Shown here piece after piece: positions 9,786-21,329 of a DNA stretch of 64,000 nucleotides (the first letter of the stretch is position 1; each line of letters starts with the position of its first letter). The position numbers and the translations under genes are program-made. Below the pieces are notes generated by a model. The model ran no database searches, was not told the origin of the DNA, and was given only the letters and a program-made list of their open reading frames with translations. Source of the DNA: Hyparrhenia diplandra (Eukaryota > Streptophyta > Magnoliopsida > Poales > Poaceae); the NCBI GenBank assembly GCA_015847255.1, contig JADLZK010002605.1, forward strand, positions 62,001 to 126,000. The letters are read 5' to 3'.

Positions 9786-12178
9786 CCCATGCATATAGAA
9801 AACTACCTATATCCCCTCGACTCCGACCCTACTGGACGACAAGCAAGGTGTTGATGGTAGTTATTGACCACTTTTATATACATGAAATGCTATCAATCAT
9901 GGGATGAATGCTACTAAAGTTTTATTATTTCTAATGATTTGCAAGAGTTTTGGTGCGCACTCAGTTGGGCTTCTTTGTGTTGCACTTGATGGATGGCGTG
10001 TTTTCCTGAGTGCGCTTTCCTTGTCTTTTTGGTGCCTTTTCACTTGATTCCATGTATTTGTCCTGCAAAACATATTTCTCGGAATACAAGTGGAACTAGG
10101 TTAGAAGTAAAGGTCTATGTGCATTTGATTTGCAAGTTTCCCTAGAAAAAGACATAAGTTAGCGGTATAAAATGATCGATAACTACCGCCAACAACCGTC
10201 AACAATAGTCTTGCGCTATAATTGCTTCAAGGTTAGCGTTGGATCGGAAGCTGAGGGAGGAAGAAGGCATGGAGGGTAATAGGACCATGGAGTGGAATTG
10301 ACCTAGGAGGAGGGAGACTCCGTGTACAACTACACAAACAAATGAAGACTAGTACCTCTACTTCCTCGACATCGTAGGTGTCATGGCAGCACTTTACTTT
10401 AGAGAATCCTATTTAGACATTGCAAGTAGATATGCTAGCGCTTTACTTTTTGTTGCAAAACTATATGCTAGCTAGGTTGCATGATTAGAATGCTTGTGAA
10501 GCCTCTACCTTGTCGCAACCCATCACCTGCATACCCGCTGATAGGTTTAGACACACGCTTATCATACTCTTGCTGCCATTTGTGCTATTTCTCACTTACG
10601 TTATATATAAGGACCGGAGTATATGTGCCGGATGGTGACCTGTGGTACCGGGTGACTTGTGATATCTGGTGACTTGAGATACTTGGTGAGTGAGACTCCA
10701 TGTGTGTCTTGGGTGTGTGGTGGTGAGGGTCGTGTCGACTAGACACGATCTACGATGAGTCACGAGGACGAAGTCTTGCCGGGGTGATGCTTTTGGGCAT
10801 CCCCGTATTGCGTAGTACCTGTGCGGGTACATGGTAATTTTCCTAAGTATCCGGGGTGAAGTGCCTTTGTGGGATGAAGCCCCGGAATGGAGGTGCTCTA
10901 GGGCACAGGTAATTTGAGTTCCTCCAAAGATGTCTTGTCTGATCCTACCTAAGGACTTATATCTCTAAGGACCCGAAGTCTTGGGAATTGGTGCCCACCA
11001 AACATCCCTGAATGGGCGGGTGCGGATTTCCCCTTTTAGTTAGGCGGTGCCATACCTACTTGGAGGTTAGCAGTTAGTGTGAGGGAGGTACGGGCGCAGA
11101 GGTCCCACACCCTCCTGAGATAGCATAGTAGCCATGAGATGGCCCGGTACTACGTTCTCACAATCTTAGCGTGCTGGTGGTACTCTAGGGCTTTCTAGAG
11201 CTGAGTGGTAGGGTGGCATCGTTCTGACTAGGAGGTGTCCGTTATAGCCTAGGTTGGGCGCCGTCGATGATGGTTATCTTGTGGTCTTGTGTACACACTC
11301 TATAGAGTTGTAAATCTATGCGTATAGTCCTGCCTACGGGCATGGACCTGTCTTGGACCTGGACTACTTAGGGTTTGCGCCGGCCTTTGGGTCTGGACTG
11401 CCCTGAGGTATGTGCTGGTCTTCTGACTAGGTTTTCTCTGGATTTCCCTTCTCTTAGTAGTGAGAGGTGTCCCTTCTTTCATTACCCCGAAATGAGTTAT
11501 GGATGAGAGTTGAGTTACGGCTAAGAGCCTGGAGGGCTGAGAGCCGATTAGGCAAGGCAAAAGGAGCTAGAGTTGTCTTGTCGCTGAGGGAGTGTGGGAG
11601 ATTTGAGATGTGTGTGGTATGTGGTAATGGTTCGGGAAGAACATGTGAGGTGGGGTGCAAATTATAACTGGAACTAATAATATTGATTTTATTACTACTT
11701 GTTGCTTCGCATGCGCTAAGGATGCAAACCACAACCAAATATTAGGATCGTCATATCCCTTATTTTCTATTTTTCACCAAAGCTCATTCGGTGCTGACCA
11801 TGGCCTGCACATTTCTGGCAGTGTGTAGATTATCTGACTTGCAGTAATTAGAAGGATTAGGTGGTGTCGTTCCTGCGCTCGAGTTTGGTTCAAAAGATGA
11901 AAATTGCTTCCGCTAATCTACGCCGACCGTGATGAAGCTCGTGAAGGAGGAGCCTTCACTCAACGACGTGCTACGTCTACCCTGACATTCTGAGTTACGC
12001 TTCGGCTAGGTTAATCGTGTAATAGGTGAGTCCCCAAGAGTTGTATAATCTTGTAATTGTACCATGTATGACTGTGATATTAACTATAAATAATAATGTG
12101 ATGTAGTGATCTAGTCGGACTATCACATTATTATTCAATGCTATGTATTTTCTCTTCACGAAAAATCCGGGATGTTAC
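9786..12178. repeat. LTR-like sequence of another gypsy element, probably hit by element 1
   Basis: No ORF of note. The right limit CCGGGATGTTACA at about 12,165-12,177 is a common LTR edge (TGTAACATCCCGG on the other strand) in grass gypsy elements of the Del/Tekay kind. The stretch at 10,600-11,300, with short G+T-rich phrases and a tract around the flank of 11,220-11,260, has the texture of such long LTRs. The left limit is not visible and may be interrupted by element 1. Could be a solo LTR. Orientation is undecided. Recognition is by general resemblance only. Confidence 0.45.
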
Positions 12179-12443
12179 AGAGATATATTTGAGAGAGAAA
12201 GGAGAGACCATCGCATCTGAGGGGGAGAGAGAGTTTGGTGCTGAGAGGCTCTCAAACCCAAACTTATGCTTATATATGTGCAACGTAGCTACAATGGGCC
12301 TAATGGGCCGCAGGACTTTTTTGAAGGCAGTTATTTTGCGACTGCCACCATAACAATTTTACGAGACAGATAATCTTGATCGCCTCCATAAACAAAATGT
12401 TTGCCTTCATAAATGCACACATCCGCCTCAGAAAATTCACAGC
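12179..12443. other. short AT-rich spacer
   Basis: Spacer between the LTR-like edge and the MITE. No gene recognised. Confidence 0.4.
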
Positions 12444-12673
12444 GGTTGTGTTTAGTACCTTGAAAAACCCATCACATCATCTGAATTTTCCATCACATCA
12501 CCAAGATTCCTCATCACATCGAATCCTGTTCCATGTGTCAAATTCAGTACAATAGTGCCAAATTTCAGTAATACACTGTCAAATTTCAAATTTCAGTACT
12601 ACAGTGCCAATTTCAGTATAACAGTGCCACCGTGCCAAATTCAGTACCAAATTTCAGGGTACTAAACACAGCC
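12444..12673. mobile_element. MITE, about 230 bp, inverted ends GGTTGTGTTTAGTACC
   Basis: The left end GGTTGTGTTTAGTACC and the right end GGTACTAAACACAGCC are near-perfect inverted repeats of about 16 bp. Ends of the type GGCTGTGTTTAGT are common on small grass DNA transposons. Inside are several near-copies of a phrase AAATTTCAGTA...AGTGCCA at about 12,540-12,655. No coding capacity. A target duplication was not convincing, so the superfamily (hAT or Harbinger) is open. Confidence 0.65.
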
Positions 12674-13317
12674 AGTGCTGATATTTCACCATTGTCTCAT
12701 AAAACCATTTTGTAATAGTGAGAAGACTGGCAAACCAATCATGTCTAGTGCCCCCATACAGTTTAATGTCCCATGTCAAAGCATGTGACAGATTTTAATT
12801 TGATTCTTAAACCAATTTCTGCTCTTCACTGCCATGCTGGAACATGTTCAGCGGGGTGTTCAAACATGGTATGGTGTCCGAACCCAGCAAAAAGGAATTG
12901 GAATACACTGTTATTGATACATCTATAGGACTACCATATATCCATACAATTTAGAGCATCATACATTGGGGTCCAATAGGGAGTACGATTCTAAGATGTA
13001 GTAGAACACAGATGGCACGACCATCGTATAAAATTTTGAGCTATAATAAGTCGCCGCCAAGTTGAATGGGTAGCAAGTTGGATATTTTGTTGTAACGCAA
13101 GTTCATATTTGCTGGTAATAAAATAAAGTCCAAATTCAGGAGTGAATCAAAGAACTCAATTTCAAGTTAAAGAACTATGTTACCACCCATACAAATATCT
13201 GTCATGTCTTGTTAAATTTGAATCCCATGTTGTAGATGAAAATTTTACTATACAAAAAGCTGTATAAGTTTAAATAAAAACATGGACAAGGGCATGAAAT
13301 TCATATATTTTAGTGCA
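12674..13317. other. AT-rich spacer without recognised content
   Basis: Low-GC sequence with no ORF or repeat that I could identify. It forms the flank of the Helitron-type end at 13,318. Confidence 0.5.
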
Positions 13318-13347
13318 CTAGGTAAATGCCCGTCGTTGCGTAACGGG
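13318..13347 (-). other. Helitron-type 3' terminus: hairpin then CTAG
   Basis: Read on the minus strand: CCCGT, a short loop, ACGGG, then GCATTTAC and the end CTAG (13,321-13,318), followed by T as expected for insertion between A and T. The hairpin stem is 13,329-13,333 with 13,343-13,347. The same arrangement (CCCGTTGCAACG...ACGGGCA...CTAG) ends many maize and other grass Helitrons. Confidence 0.7.
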
Positions 13348-13774
13348 AAAAAAAATATAACACAACGATATATGTATGACCATTTTTTACCATGCATTGT
13401 GTTGTTAATAAAAAAGTACTATGGGTTTGGAACATCAATATTTCATAAGTCCTTGGAGCATCACGTATCTATATCATTTGGAATTATGAAATGATAGTTT
13501 TTCAAACTAAAAATACTCTCGCTCCATCTACAGCCTTGCACACTACCAACTACCAAGAAGCATTCACCTAGTATTGTTTGGTATCCCTTTCTTGATTCTC
13601 GGAATCTAACAATCTCGTAGCTCTCTATATGGCATTGAGGTCCTGCTGCAGAACAAATCAACGAAGCTGGTGGTGATCTTGTGTTGGTTTAACCTAAAGA
13701 GTTAAGCAATACAGATGGTGAATAACCAAGGCAAGTACCAAATGGAACTTTATAGTAATGGTAACAAATTGACA

Positions 13775-13955
13775 TGTAGATGACAAAAAAATAGGTTCAA
13801 TCATCAAACTCACACCATGATCCATGATTCATGAGAAAAAGGACTCACACCATGCTCCATGATTCATGAGAAAAAGGAAGAATATAGATGACAAAAAATA
13901 GGTTCAATCATCAAACTCACACCATGCTCCATGATTCATGAGAAAAAGGAAGAAT
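13775..13955. repeat. local direct repeats, unit about 45 to 110 bp
   Basis: The phrase ACTCACACCATG(A/C)TCCATGATTCATGAGAAAAAGGA occurs three times (quoted in parts: ACTCACACCATG, TCCATGATTCATGAGAAAAA). The longer phrase TAGATGACAAAAAATAGG with TTCAATCATCAAACTCACACC occurs twice. This looks like slippage-type duplication. No function is visible. Confidence 0.85.
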
Positions 13956-14149
13956 AATTTGCAGTGGTGCACTGACCATGAGAGTAGTCAGCTTGCGAGC
14001 CGTTGAACCTTGCATTGTTTTAGGAACAGACAAGGGAATTGGCAGGACATTAGACCATTATTTTGTTGTGATTGTCTGAACACTCAGCACAACTCCCCTT
14101 CTTTTTCATAGATTAGGAGCAAATATAATTAGTAATAGGTCTAAGACAT

Positions 14150-16350
14150 GTGTACTTATATTTTTCACTTTTCCTATATCTCTGTCGCCAGATTTTCTGT
14201 CCTCGATTCAGGCGACACGTGTTGCGTGCCAGGCCGGTGGTTGTGACGGGTCCGCCGTTCCTTATCGGATCCTGGTTTGTAGAGCGCCGCCGCTACCTCT
14301 TTTGGACATACCCCGCTTTTCGATCCCCTCTCCGTGCTTGGTGGGACTCGGTGTTGGTGGAGCTTGTCCGAGCGGGGAGGCGGTGACCAGCGATTTCTTT
14401 GCCCCTCTCGTGTTGCTCTCCATCTAGGCGAGCCGGAGGCCCTCGCTCACCGATTTGGGGCTCGGTCGTTGCCAAGGTCGTGTGGTACCTCCGTTCGCTT
14501 CCCCTCTCCCTTGATTTGTGCTATTTTTTTGGGATTATCTCTTCTATATCCGGATGTCCATGGTTCGATTTATGGTGTGCATGTATATGCGATTCGATTC
14601 TATGGATTGCAGGGGTTGATTCAGTGTGCTTGCTTTTATTTCCCATGGATGGATTTGTTTGTCACGTGCGCTCATGCATTGTGGTCGTCGAAGATTTTTG
14701 CGCGCGACGCTGTTGGCCACACCCCAGTCCAACTCATGCATGTTGTGGCTTCTTAGCGAGGATAGGCGACTAGAGATCAGCTGCTCTGCTGCGCTCAGAT
14801 CTAGCGCCGCTATTTCTGGTAGTGGTTTGTGTGGTTGAGGCCGCCGGCGCTAGAAATGGAGTGGCCATGCATTTTATTTCAGTTTCACCATTGTATTGTG
14901 CCTTTTAATTCTATTTTTAGAGCTTTCTGCAGATCTCTTGTCCACGTGTGGTGGGGCATAGGACGTCCTTCGTCGCCCTTGTGTTTGTCTGCTACAGAGG
15001 AAGGGATAGTGTTCAGTCACATAGTGCTTTACTTGAATGATTCGTTGTGTTCTGTGTTTGTCACTCGATTCGGTGTATTCTGCTGTGGTTTTGTTCTGAC
15101 GCGGATCGATGAAGTAGGGAACTGTACTCTATCCTCTTGATTGCCTGCGTGGGGAGTGGAGCACGTTCAGATTGGCTTTCCTGCAGATACTAATGGTATG
15201 CTAGGAGGTAGGTAGGAGCAGCAGGTATCTCACCGGCTAAGCTAGATTTGTTGTTCACGTTGGTGGTGGGAGAGGATGGAATGCTGATGCCTGTACTCCT
15301 GGATCTGATTCAGATTCTGGGTTAGTCTTGAGCATTCTGTCTTTTAGTTTGGTTGAGATAGATGGAGGATGTAGAGGCCGCCTCTACCTTTTTCGGCGCC
15401 GACAGGCCGAGCTTTGTTGGCCGCAACTTATGCTCCCGGTTGTCTAAAACAACGACAACACACATAGAATTGGAACCTCCTATTTGTTAGCTACATCCAC
15501 CAATTACTGATTTGTTTGAACTCTTCTCCTCTTCTGCACTCCAACACAATGAGATGCAGTAGCTACTGCACACTGCTTCTGCTTGCTGTTTTTTGTAGGA
15601 CACATGGACAGTGGTCGGACCGGACAGCCATTATGCTACCGATTAAAGCATATAGACAACTTCTATCCTTTCTTTTTCATTTGTGTTTATGGCAACCAGT
15701 AGAACCCAGGAATGGGTGTCCTTGTTGATATCTCTTAAATCAGATTTTCTGTTTTGACTGGCTGATAGGGTTCATTGTGCAGACCTAAATGGCTGAGATA
15801 GTTCGATCTTGGTCTATGGCCTCATCAGAGTGTTGGTGGCATAGCGGAACAAGAATTATTTGATATAGATTTTTCCCCGAATTACCATTTTACATTTGAT
15901 TAGAGAGTGGAAATACTGCAATAACTGATAGTTTTCTCTTTGTTAGTGATCAACTATTGTCTTGTCAAAAGAAAATTGACATATCGTGGGACACCTATTG
16001 ATTTACTGCTGATTACTATGATCAGCTTGCATCCATATATATCGCCAACCATCTCTCATACTGTACAGTATGCAATTTGGTTGCATGAGCTTGTTATATT
16101 ATTTGTATTTTTATTCTAAAACATTAGGTGATTCCCTACAGGTTTTGATGATAATTATTCGAAGACAGCTTCGTTCATGCCTTCCTCCATGGCGGGTCTT
16201 CCCCACTGGATGCATCAGTTCTTCCCTGGTTGGATTCAGCCATTAGTGATGGTATTGTACTCAATACTATCTAGGCAATGATGAGTTTCTTAAACTGAAT
16301 GGTGGTGATTCTGTACCTATCAAGTTTCAGTACTGTGTACTATTTCAGTT
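14150..16350 (+). other. leader- or intron-like DNA, no gene recognised
   Basis: GC-rich to about 14,480, then T-rich with many short open frames, like a plant 5' leader followed by a first intron. No protein motif was identified. A short piece at about 16,165-16,245 might be an exon but matches nothing I know. Confidence 0.4.
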
Positions 16351-16554
16351 ATCTATACTGGCGTCGTGCGTGGCGCATCGGCTCTGTTCGTCATTCCTTG
16401 CTCGCAAGGTAGGCATGGTGAGTGGGGCGAAATGGGATTCCTGGTTGGGAGGGGGGCGTCTGTGGCATGGCCCGTGCCGTTCGCGGCCTTGATCGCAAGA
16501 CGGGCGCCCGCCGATGTGTACGGTCGGGGCTTCATCTGCCGCTGGGGCGGCAGT

Positions 16555-16675
16555 GGGGGAGTTGGCGACGGAGCAGCTGGTGGAGGTGGCGCAGCGAGTG
16601 GCAGACGCGGCGGGGGAGGTGCTCAGGGAAGTACTTCCGCCAGCGGGTTGAGGTCATTGACAAGGAGGACCACAG
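16555..16675 (+). pseudogene. captured exon of IMPL2-type (histidinol-phosphate) phosphatase
   Basis: The plus strand reads ELATEQLVEVAQRVADAAGE and VLR, then after a +1 shift KYFRQRVEVIDKEDHS. This matches the N-terminal part of plant IMPL2/HISN7, a chloroplast inositol-monophosphatase-like enzyme that dephosphorylates histidinol phosphate in histidine synthesis. The frame is broken by one extra G in the GGG run at about 16,626-16,628. An intron-like T-rich stretch follows. None of the metal-binding catalytic motifs is included, so this is only a gene fragment. GC-rich sequence upstream (16,360-16,550) could be the transit-peptide region. Confidence 0.7.
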
Positions 16676-19248
16676 TGTGTGCTATGCTTTTCTCTATTCC
16701 CACACCACACGTGATTTCATTTCGCTTCCTGCTTGGGTATGGGGTATAGTGTGCTGGTTGTTGGATCGGATAATGCCCTGTTCTCTCAACAGGCTGTAGA
16801 TTAATTATTTTAGGATCAAGTTTCTGTTGCAAATAATGCTACAGCGGTCAGTGCAGAAGCATACTTTGTCTGAAATTATATGATATTTAGGTGGGGCTTC
16901 ATAGTTTGGATACTGATTGAATTAGAATTCACATAGCACTCCAAATTGAGCTGAAGGGTGGTCAGTCTGTTGATATTTTGGATTGTATAATGGAATCACT
17001 TGAAAATGTAAAGTAACAGGCTGATAGTCCTAGTGACGTCCTGCACTGCAGTAGGATCTATGCATACCATTTCCAAAGAAAGAAATGTGTAGGTTACTCA
17101 AAGTTCAGGCTGCAGTGGGCCAAAAAGAAGTGTAGATAAATTTCCCAATTATTTTTTTTTTTTTTTTTTTTTGGTATGGAGTTATCTGTGCTCTTGGTGG
17201 GAGCCTCCGTCCTATGGTTCTGCTTCCTGGTTCGAAAATTCAAGGATTCTATAAACCCTTTCTGTGTATATCTTTGTATAGCTATGTTTTTACCATCGAA
17301 TCATTAGGGTTTGACTTGTGAACAAGGTTGACTATATATAATTGTACAACCGCCTTTGTCAGTAACTCATTGTGCACAATCTTGTGAGGACAAGTCAATC
17401 TTGGTAATTGACTTGTGTTCTGTGATTGTGCTTAAATAGAATGAAATTTGTGGTCTGTCCTTGCATATAAAAAAAATATGCACTCTGTCATTGTGCACTT
17501 TTAGCCTTGCCTAAGATCTATCATTTGGGACCATAAAAGCTTTGTTCATCCTCTCATAGTGGCCTATTTTTAATTCTGATCTTGAATTGTCCAGACGGCA
17601 AACACTAAACTGAAGTTTCAAATAGGCTTACATAATTGCAGTCCGCTCTAGTGTAAATTGCAAGTATCAGGCACTGCAATTGTAGTTGTGAGCATATGCA
17701 ATATGTTGTTGTTGATTCATGAGTAGAGACTAGGAAGTGGCAGCATCTGATAAGTTTGGTACACCACATCTATCTTTTTTCTATGCATTGGTCCGATATG
17801 TTTTTATTGCTAATTTTAGGTGCCACCTTACTATGAATCGTTCATATGTTGTTCCTGCGCAAAGTATTATTCGAGCATTCTTGTCCAGGTTAGTGCTCCT
17901 AAGAATATGGTTATTTCGACGGTTGGTATTGTACTAGCCTAAAATCACTATTCTTGCTCCTAAAATAATTGTGTGCTTAAGTGGTTTGTGTTAATGTGAT
18001 CGCCAATAGCTGGATGTGCTTGTGGCAACTCACTGAAATGCAAAAATGATCTTAATAGTGTGCTATTAGGATATGCTTGTGTAGATGTGATCATTCTAAG
18101 GTCCTGCATTGATAAGCATGTTGGATTAGTGGTGTAGATGTTGTCCAAGCTATTTAGTTACCTAGTGATTTATTGCAACTTCACATTTATGCTCTGTATG
18201 TAAATACATCAAGGACTGATAGGTTTACAAATCATTGCATAATAGCGTGCTTGATAGGGTTGCCTTTCTCCTATGCGAGCTTTGTAGGCACAAATCATGT
18301 GGCTCTCGACTATCTGTGGCTCTCATATATTTTAATCGTATGTTGCATACACTGTACAAGAAAGCCGTGTTCAAGTATCCATTTCTTTTTATTGCACATT
18401 CATAAGTAGTAAATTGCATACTTTAATTAATGCAATTATGGTGCCGAACATGTGCAATATCTATTTTAGTTAACTTAGAGGATGCAATTGTTCTTGCTTT
18501 AGGGCCTCGATATTCTTAAATGTCAGGCTATTTGGGACTGGAAATAGATTATTTGTTTCGGTGCAAGCACCAAACACTACATTTTTATGGAATGCATATG
18601 ATCTTTATTTTTAAGAGAACTCTTATCTTTAGGGAATAGATCTTTCGGTTTGATATGACAAACTGTTTCCTTAACTGCGGTGAAAATGTTGAAGGGTAGC
18701 TGAAGGGTAATGTATATATTAGCTTGTTTCATTACATTCTTCTCGATTCTAGGTAAGTTTACTTGTCTTGGGATAGTATTTGATTGTTTACTAGATCTTT
18801 GAGGTAGCAGATTTTAAGCCTAACATGTATGATGGAACTAAACTCTACAAATGGATGATTATTGCACATCTTTTATGTTAAAATTGCAGGTTACATTAGC
18901 TACAATTTCTACATGTGTAATGTGTAATTTCTGGTGGCTGAGGTATTGTGTTAGAGTAGATGACAGAGAAGCCGGAGGTTTGGTGTTAGAGGAGAGCAAT
19001 GGTCCAAGGAGGAATTTTCTAAATGCCAGGTCAGGTTTATATCAGATTTGGTCTCACTATTATTTATGCTCACATCATATGCTTTAAATAGCTAAGTTTT
19101 TTTTCCTTTCAAATTATGGATTAGTAATATAGCAATTGTTCCAACAAACATGTCTACTTTGTCCTTGTGTTATGTTTATTGTGATATGTGGAAAAAGGCT
19201 TCCATTCAACATTTGCACTAGTTCTTACTTGTTTCTTGTTTTTCTCAG
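16676..19248 (+). other. intron-like DNA with a T22 tract
   Basis: T-rich, no recognised gene. A T homopolymer of about 22 lies at 17,151-17,172. A short exon-like open stretch at about 18,950-19,035 matched no family known to me. Confidence 0.5.
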
Positions 19249-19320
19249 GGATTGAGGCCAGGGGCTTCATATTTGGTCCTGCAATTGCATTGGCTTTTGG
19301 CGCCAAATTCACACCTCTCA
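19249..19320 (+). pseudogene. captured exon of adenine phosphoribosyltransferase
   Basis: After a good 3' splice site (TTTCTCAG) the frame reads GIEARGFIFGPAIALAFGAK, followed by FTPL. This is the conserved core of plant APT, the enzyme that makes AMP from adenine and PRPP. The family's usual sequence at this point is GIEARGFIFGPPIALAIGAKF. The PRPP-binding loop, normally in a later exon, is absent. A stop codon follows directly after the match, so the copy is a fragment. Confidence 0.8.
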
Positions 19321-19815
19321 CTTAAAGCTTAGCGAGGTCCCAGGTGTCCTTGAACTTCATATTTAAGCATGCATGCATACTATATGTTTAGTGAAGGGTA
19401 CTTGTTTAGCAGGCAATAAAAGTACGGGCCTCGCCCTATAGTTTTGTAGTTGTGCTGGTTAGATGAGAGAGCTTTTGTCTATTGTACTACTATAGAAAAA
19501 AAAATTTGTCTCTTTGTCTATGTGCTTGTGGTGCTATGTCCCATCATTTTTGTAATTGTGCTGGCCTAGGGAGAGAGCTTTTCGTCTATTGTCCTACTAT
19601 AGAAAAAATTGTCTCTTGTCTGTTGTTATCTGTCATTGTGTTTAGCAAAAGTAAAACTCCTCTTCCACCACCTTCTGTTTATTGTGAATTGTACTAGGGA
19701 CGCCTCTCAACAAATCACCCTCTTCTAACGTCTACTGCTCTGTATGTGGTCCTTCCTATAGAAAAATCTGTTTGCTCTGTGGTGGAAGAGGGTGGTCGCC
19801 GCAGGCCCTAGGGTT

Positions 19816-20100
19816 CTTTTGTCCTTGTTTTTCCATAGAAAAAAAATTGTTAATTGTCTCTTGTCCGCTGTGGTAAAATTGTTCAAATTTGTATCTTGTG
19901 CTTTGTGCTAGGACACCACTCTCTTTTGTCCTTGTTTTTCCATAGAAAAAAAAATTGTTAATTGTCTCTTGTTTTCTGTGTTAAAATTATTCAAATTTGT
20001 ATCTTGTGCTTTGTGCTAGGACACTACCCTCTTTTGTCCTTGTTTTTCCATAGAAAAAATTATTAATTGTCTCTTGTTTTCTGTGTTAAAATTGTTTTAA
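19816..20100. repeat. tandem repeat, period about 107 bp, nearly three copies
   Basis: CTTTTGTCCTTGTTTTTCCA recurs at 19,816, 19,923 and 20,031, each followed by TAGAAAAA, ATTGTCTCTTGT and a TTTGTATCTTGTGCTTTGTG phrase. More degenerate copies of the ATAGAAAAAA...TTGTCTC part occur upstream from about 19,490. Confidence 0.9.
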
Positions 20101-20137
20101 AAAATAGTTTATTGTTTCTTGTTTATTGTCTTTTATG

Positions 20138-20208
20138 CACATGCCAGACATGGATGGTTTTAAGCTTGTGGAGCTTGTGGGCCTTGAAATGGACCTCCCT
20201 ATCTTTAG
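20138..20208 (+). pseudogene. captured exon of a type-B response regulator
   Basis: The frame reads HMPDMDGFKLVELVGLEMDL followed by PIF. This matches the receiver domain of plant type-B (ARR-B/ORR) cytokinin response regulators just after the phospho-accepting Asp (family pattern DVHMPDMDGFKLLELVGLEMDLPVI). The residue DV before HMP is replaced by LM, so the phospho-acceptor Asp itself is missing. A GTAAGT-like 5' splice site follows (TAGTAAGTAC). Only part of the receiver is present and no Myb DNA-binding region was seen. Confidence 0.8.
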
Positions 20209-20330
20209 TAAGTACAAAATGCTATATCTTACTGGTGGCCGACTCTCATTTGAGGAGCCATGAGGTGATCCCATGGGGTTCAGTCAATTTGTGTTTTCAC
20301 TCACCAGACAAAGGATGCAGCTGAGGAGAT

Positions 20331-20450
20331 ATGCAACTTGACCCTGAGAAGAAATGCAACTTGGATGGAGAGAATTTGATTGGCTGTGGAGGCACTGGCA
20401 AAGTTTACAGGCTAGAATTGAGCAAGGGACGGGGAACTGTGGCTCCTGGT
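20331..20450 (+). pseudogene. captured exon of an LRR receptor-like kinase (kinase subdomain I)
   Basis: The frame reads CNLDGENLIGCGGTGKVYRL and then ELSKGRGTVA. The ATP-binding loop G-x-G-x-x-G (GCGGTG) and the context match the start of the kinase domain of LRR-RLKs of the HAESA/CEPR/RLK7 kind (family pattern LIGCGGTGKVYRLELSKGRGVVAVKQLW). It stops before the catalytic lysine. It begins 120 bp after the response-regulator piece, although these genes are unrelated, which supports capture. Confidence 0.8.
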
Positions 20451-20589
20451 AAGCTTTCAAAGAAATTCTCCTGCATGTTTCTATTTTTCCATAGTTTGTT
20501 GTTACTGAATATTGCTCTGCTCGATTACTACTTATATATCATGTTTTTAGATTAGTCTTCATTTTTACCAGCATATGTGTTATATGGCA

Positions 20590-20700
20590 GGTTGCAAGGT
20601 CATTATGGAGAGATTGCTATGAATCCTTCTGGTTCATTCTTAGTAGAGAAGTGCTTCACTGCCAGTAACTTTTCTCATAAAGAGGCTACCGAGTGGTGAT
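20590..20700 (+). pseudogene. captured exon, Puf-repeat-like
   Basis: After an AG acceptor the frame reads LQGHYGEIAMNPSGSFLVEK and CFTASNFSHKEA. The pattern GHY..IAMN..GS..VEKCF..SN resembles one Puf repeat of the Nop9/APUM23 type of RNA-binding protein. It is only one repeat and the match is by eye, so the family assignment is tentative. Confidence 0.4.
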
Positions 20701-21329
20701 TGACATGTCTGAAGAGATGAGGAACCTGTATATGTTTGCATACGCGGTTGCAAGCCCTATATATCCTATGGTCTTGCCAACAGATTACTATCTTGTGTTA
20801 AATAAGATGGTCACCGGCACAGCATACTAACAAGTTGTACTGGTACTGAAGTTTACCATTTCGTTTGTATAGGTTCCACCCTTGCACGCCGTGTCACCAT
20901 TGCTTCTGCAACCGGTTCACTTTTGTCACTTCTGGAGTAGGTTAGCACCACCCTTCACCTCCAGTAGTTTCTTTCTTGCTGGAGGGTTCAGGGGCAATTC
21001 TGTAATAAGCGTGTAGTGGTTGTGGTGTCACGTTGGTAAACGGGTTAAATCCGATACCCGTTACTGTAGGCGGGCCCGTTACTGTGGTGTCTTGTCAATT
21101 GTCAAGTCAATTGATGTGATTTCTAGTCCCACCGTTGGATTTGAATCCTAGGGTCCAGGTTGTTGAAAGAAATGTTAGTCAAATTTCTTGTGAAAGAGAT
21201 ATAGCAACTCTCTATATTTTTTGCAAGGAAGAAAAATGTTGAAACACACAATGGAAGGTAAATGGGTTTGGGACTATGTATACTTGCATGCATGTGGCAA
21301 TGCAGTTTGGGGAGGCAGATGATGCATTT
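20701..21329. other. no recognised content
   Basis: Contains an imperfect inverted pair AACGGGTTAAAT...ATACCCGTT at about 21,038-21,064. No gene seen. It ends at the CATTT target site of the LTR element. Confidence 0.4.

Larger units (their letters stand above)
13318..21329 (-). mobile_element. putative gene-capturing Helitron (5' end not found)
   Basis: A Helitron-type 3' end lies on the minus strand at 13,318. To its right, within 8 kb, sit short exon-like pieces of at least four unrelated genes, all on the plus strand, each flanked by intron-like DNA. Grass Helitrons are well known to collect such gene pieces. No Rep/helicase gene is present, so it would be non-autonomous. The 5' end (TC on the minus strand, followed on the plus strand by T) was not identified and may lie past the LTR insertion that begins at 21,330. 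Against the call: the captured pieces run opposite to the Helitron strand, which is the rarer arrangement. An alternative is a mosaic of separate insertions. Confidence 0.5.

Noticed and set aside
13775..13955. CRISPR-like repeats
   Set aside because: Direct duplications without regular spacers, in a plant nuclear sequence; no cas genes.
21038..21120. Second Helitron 3' end on the plus strand (hairpin near 21,050, CTAG near 21,123)
   Set aside because: The hairpin is too far from the CTAG and other features of the end are missing.
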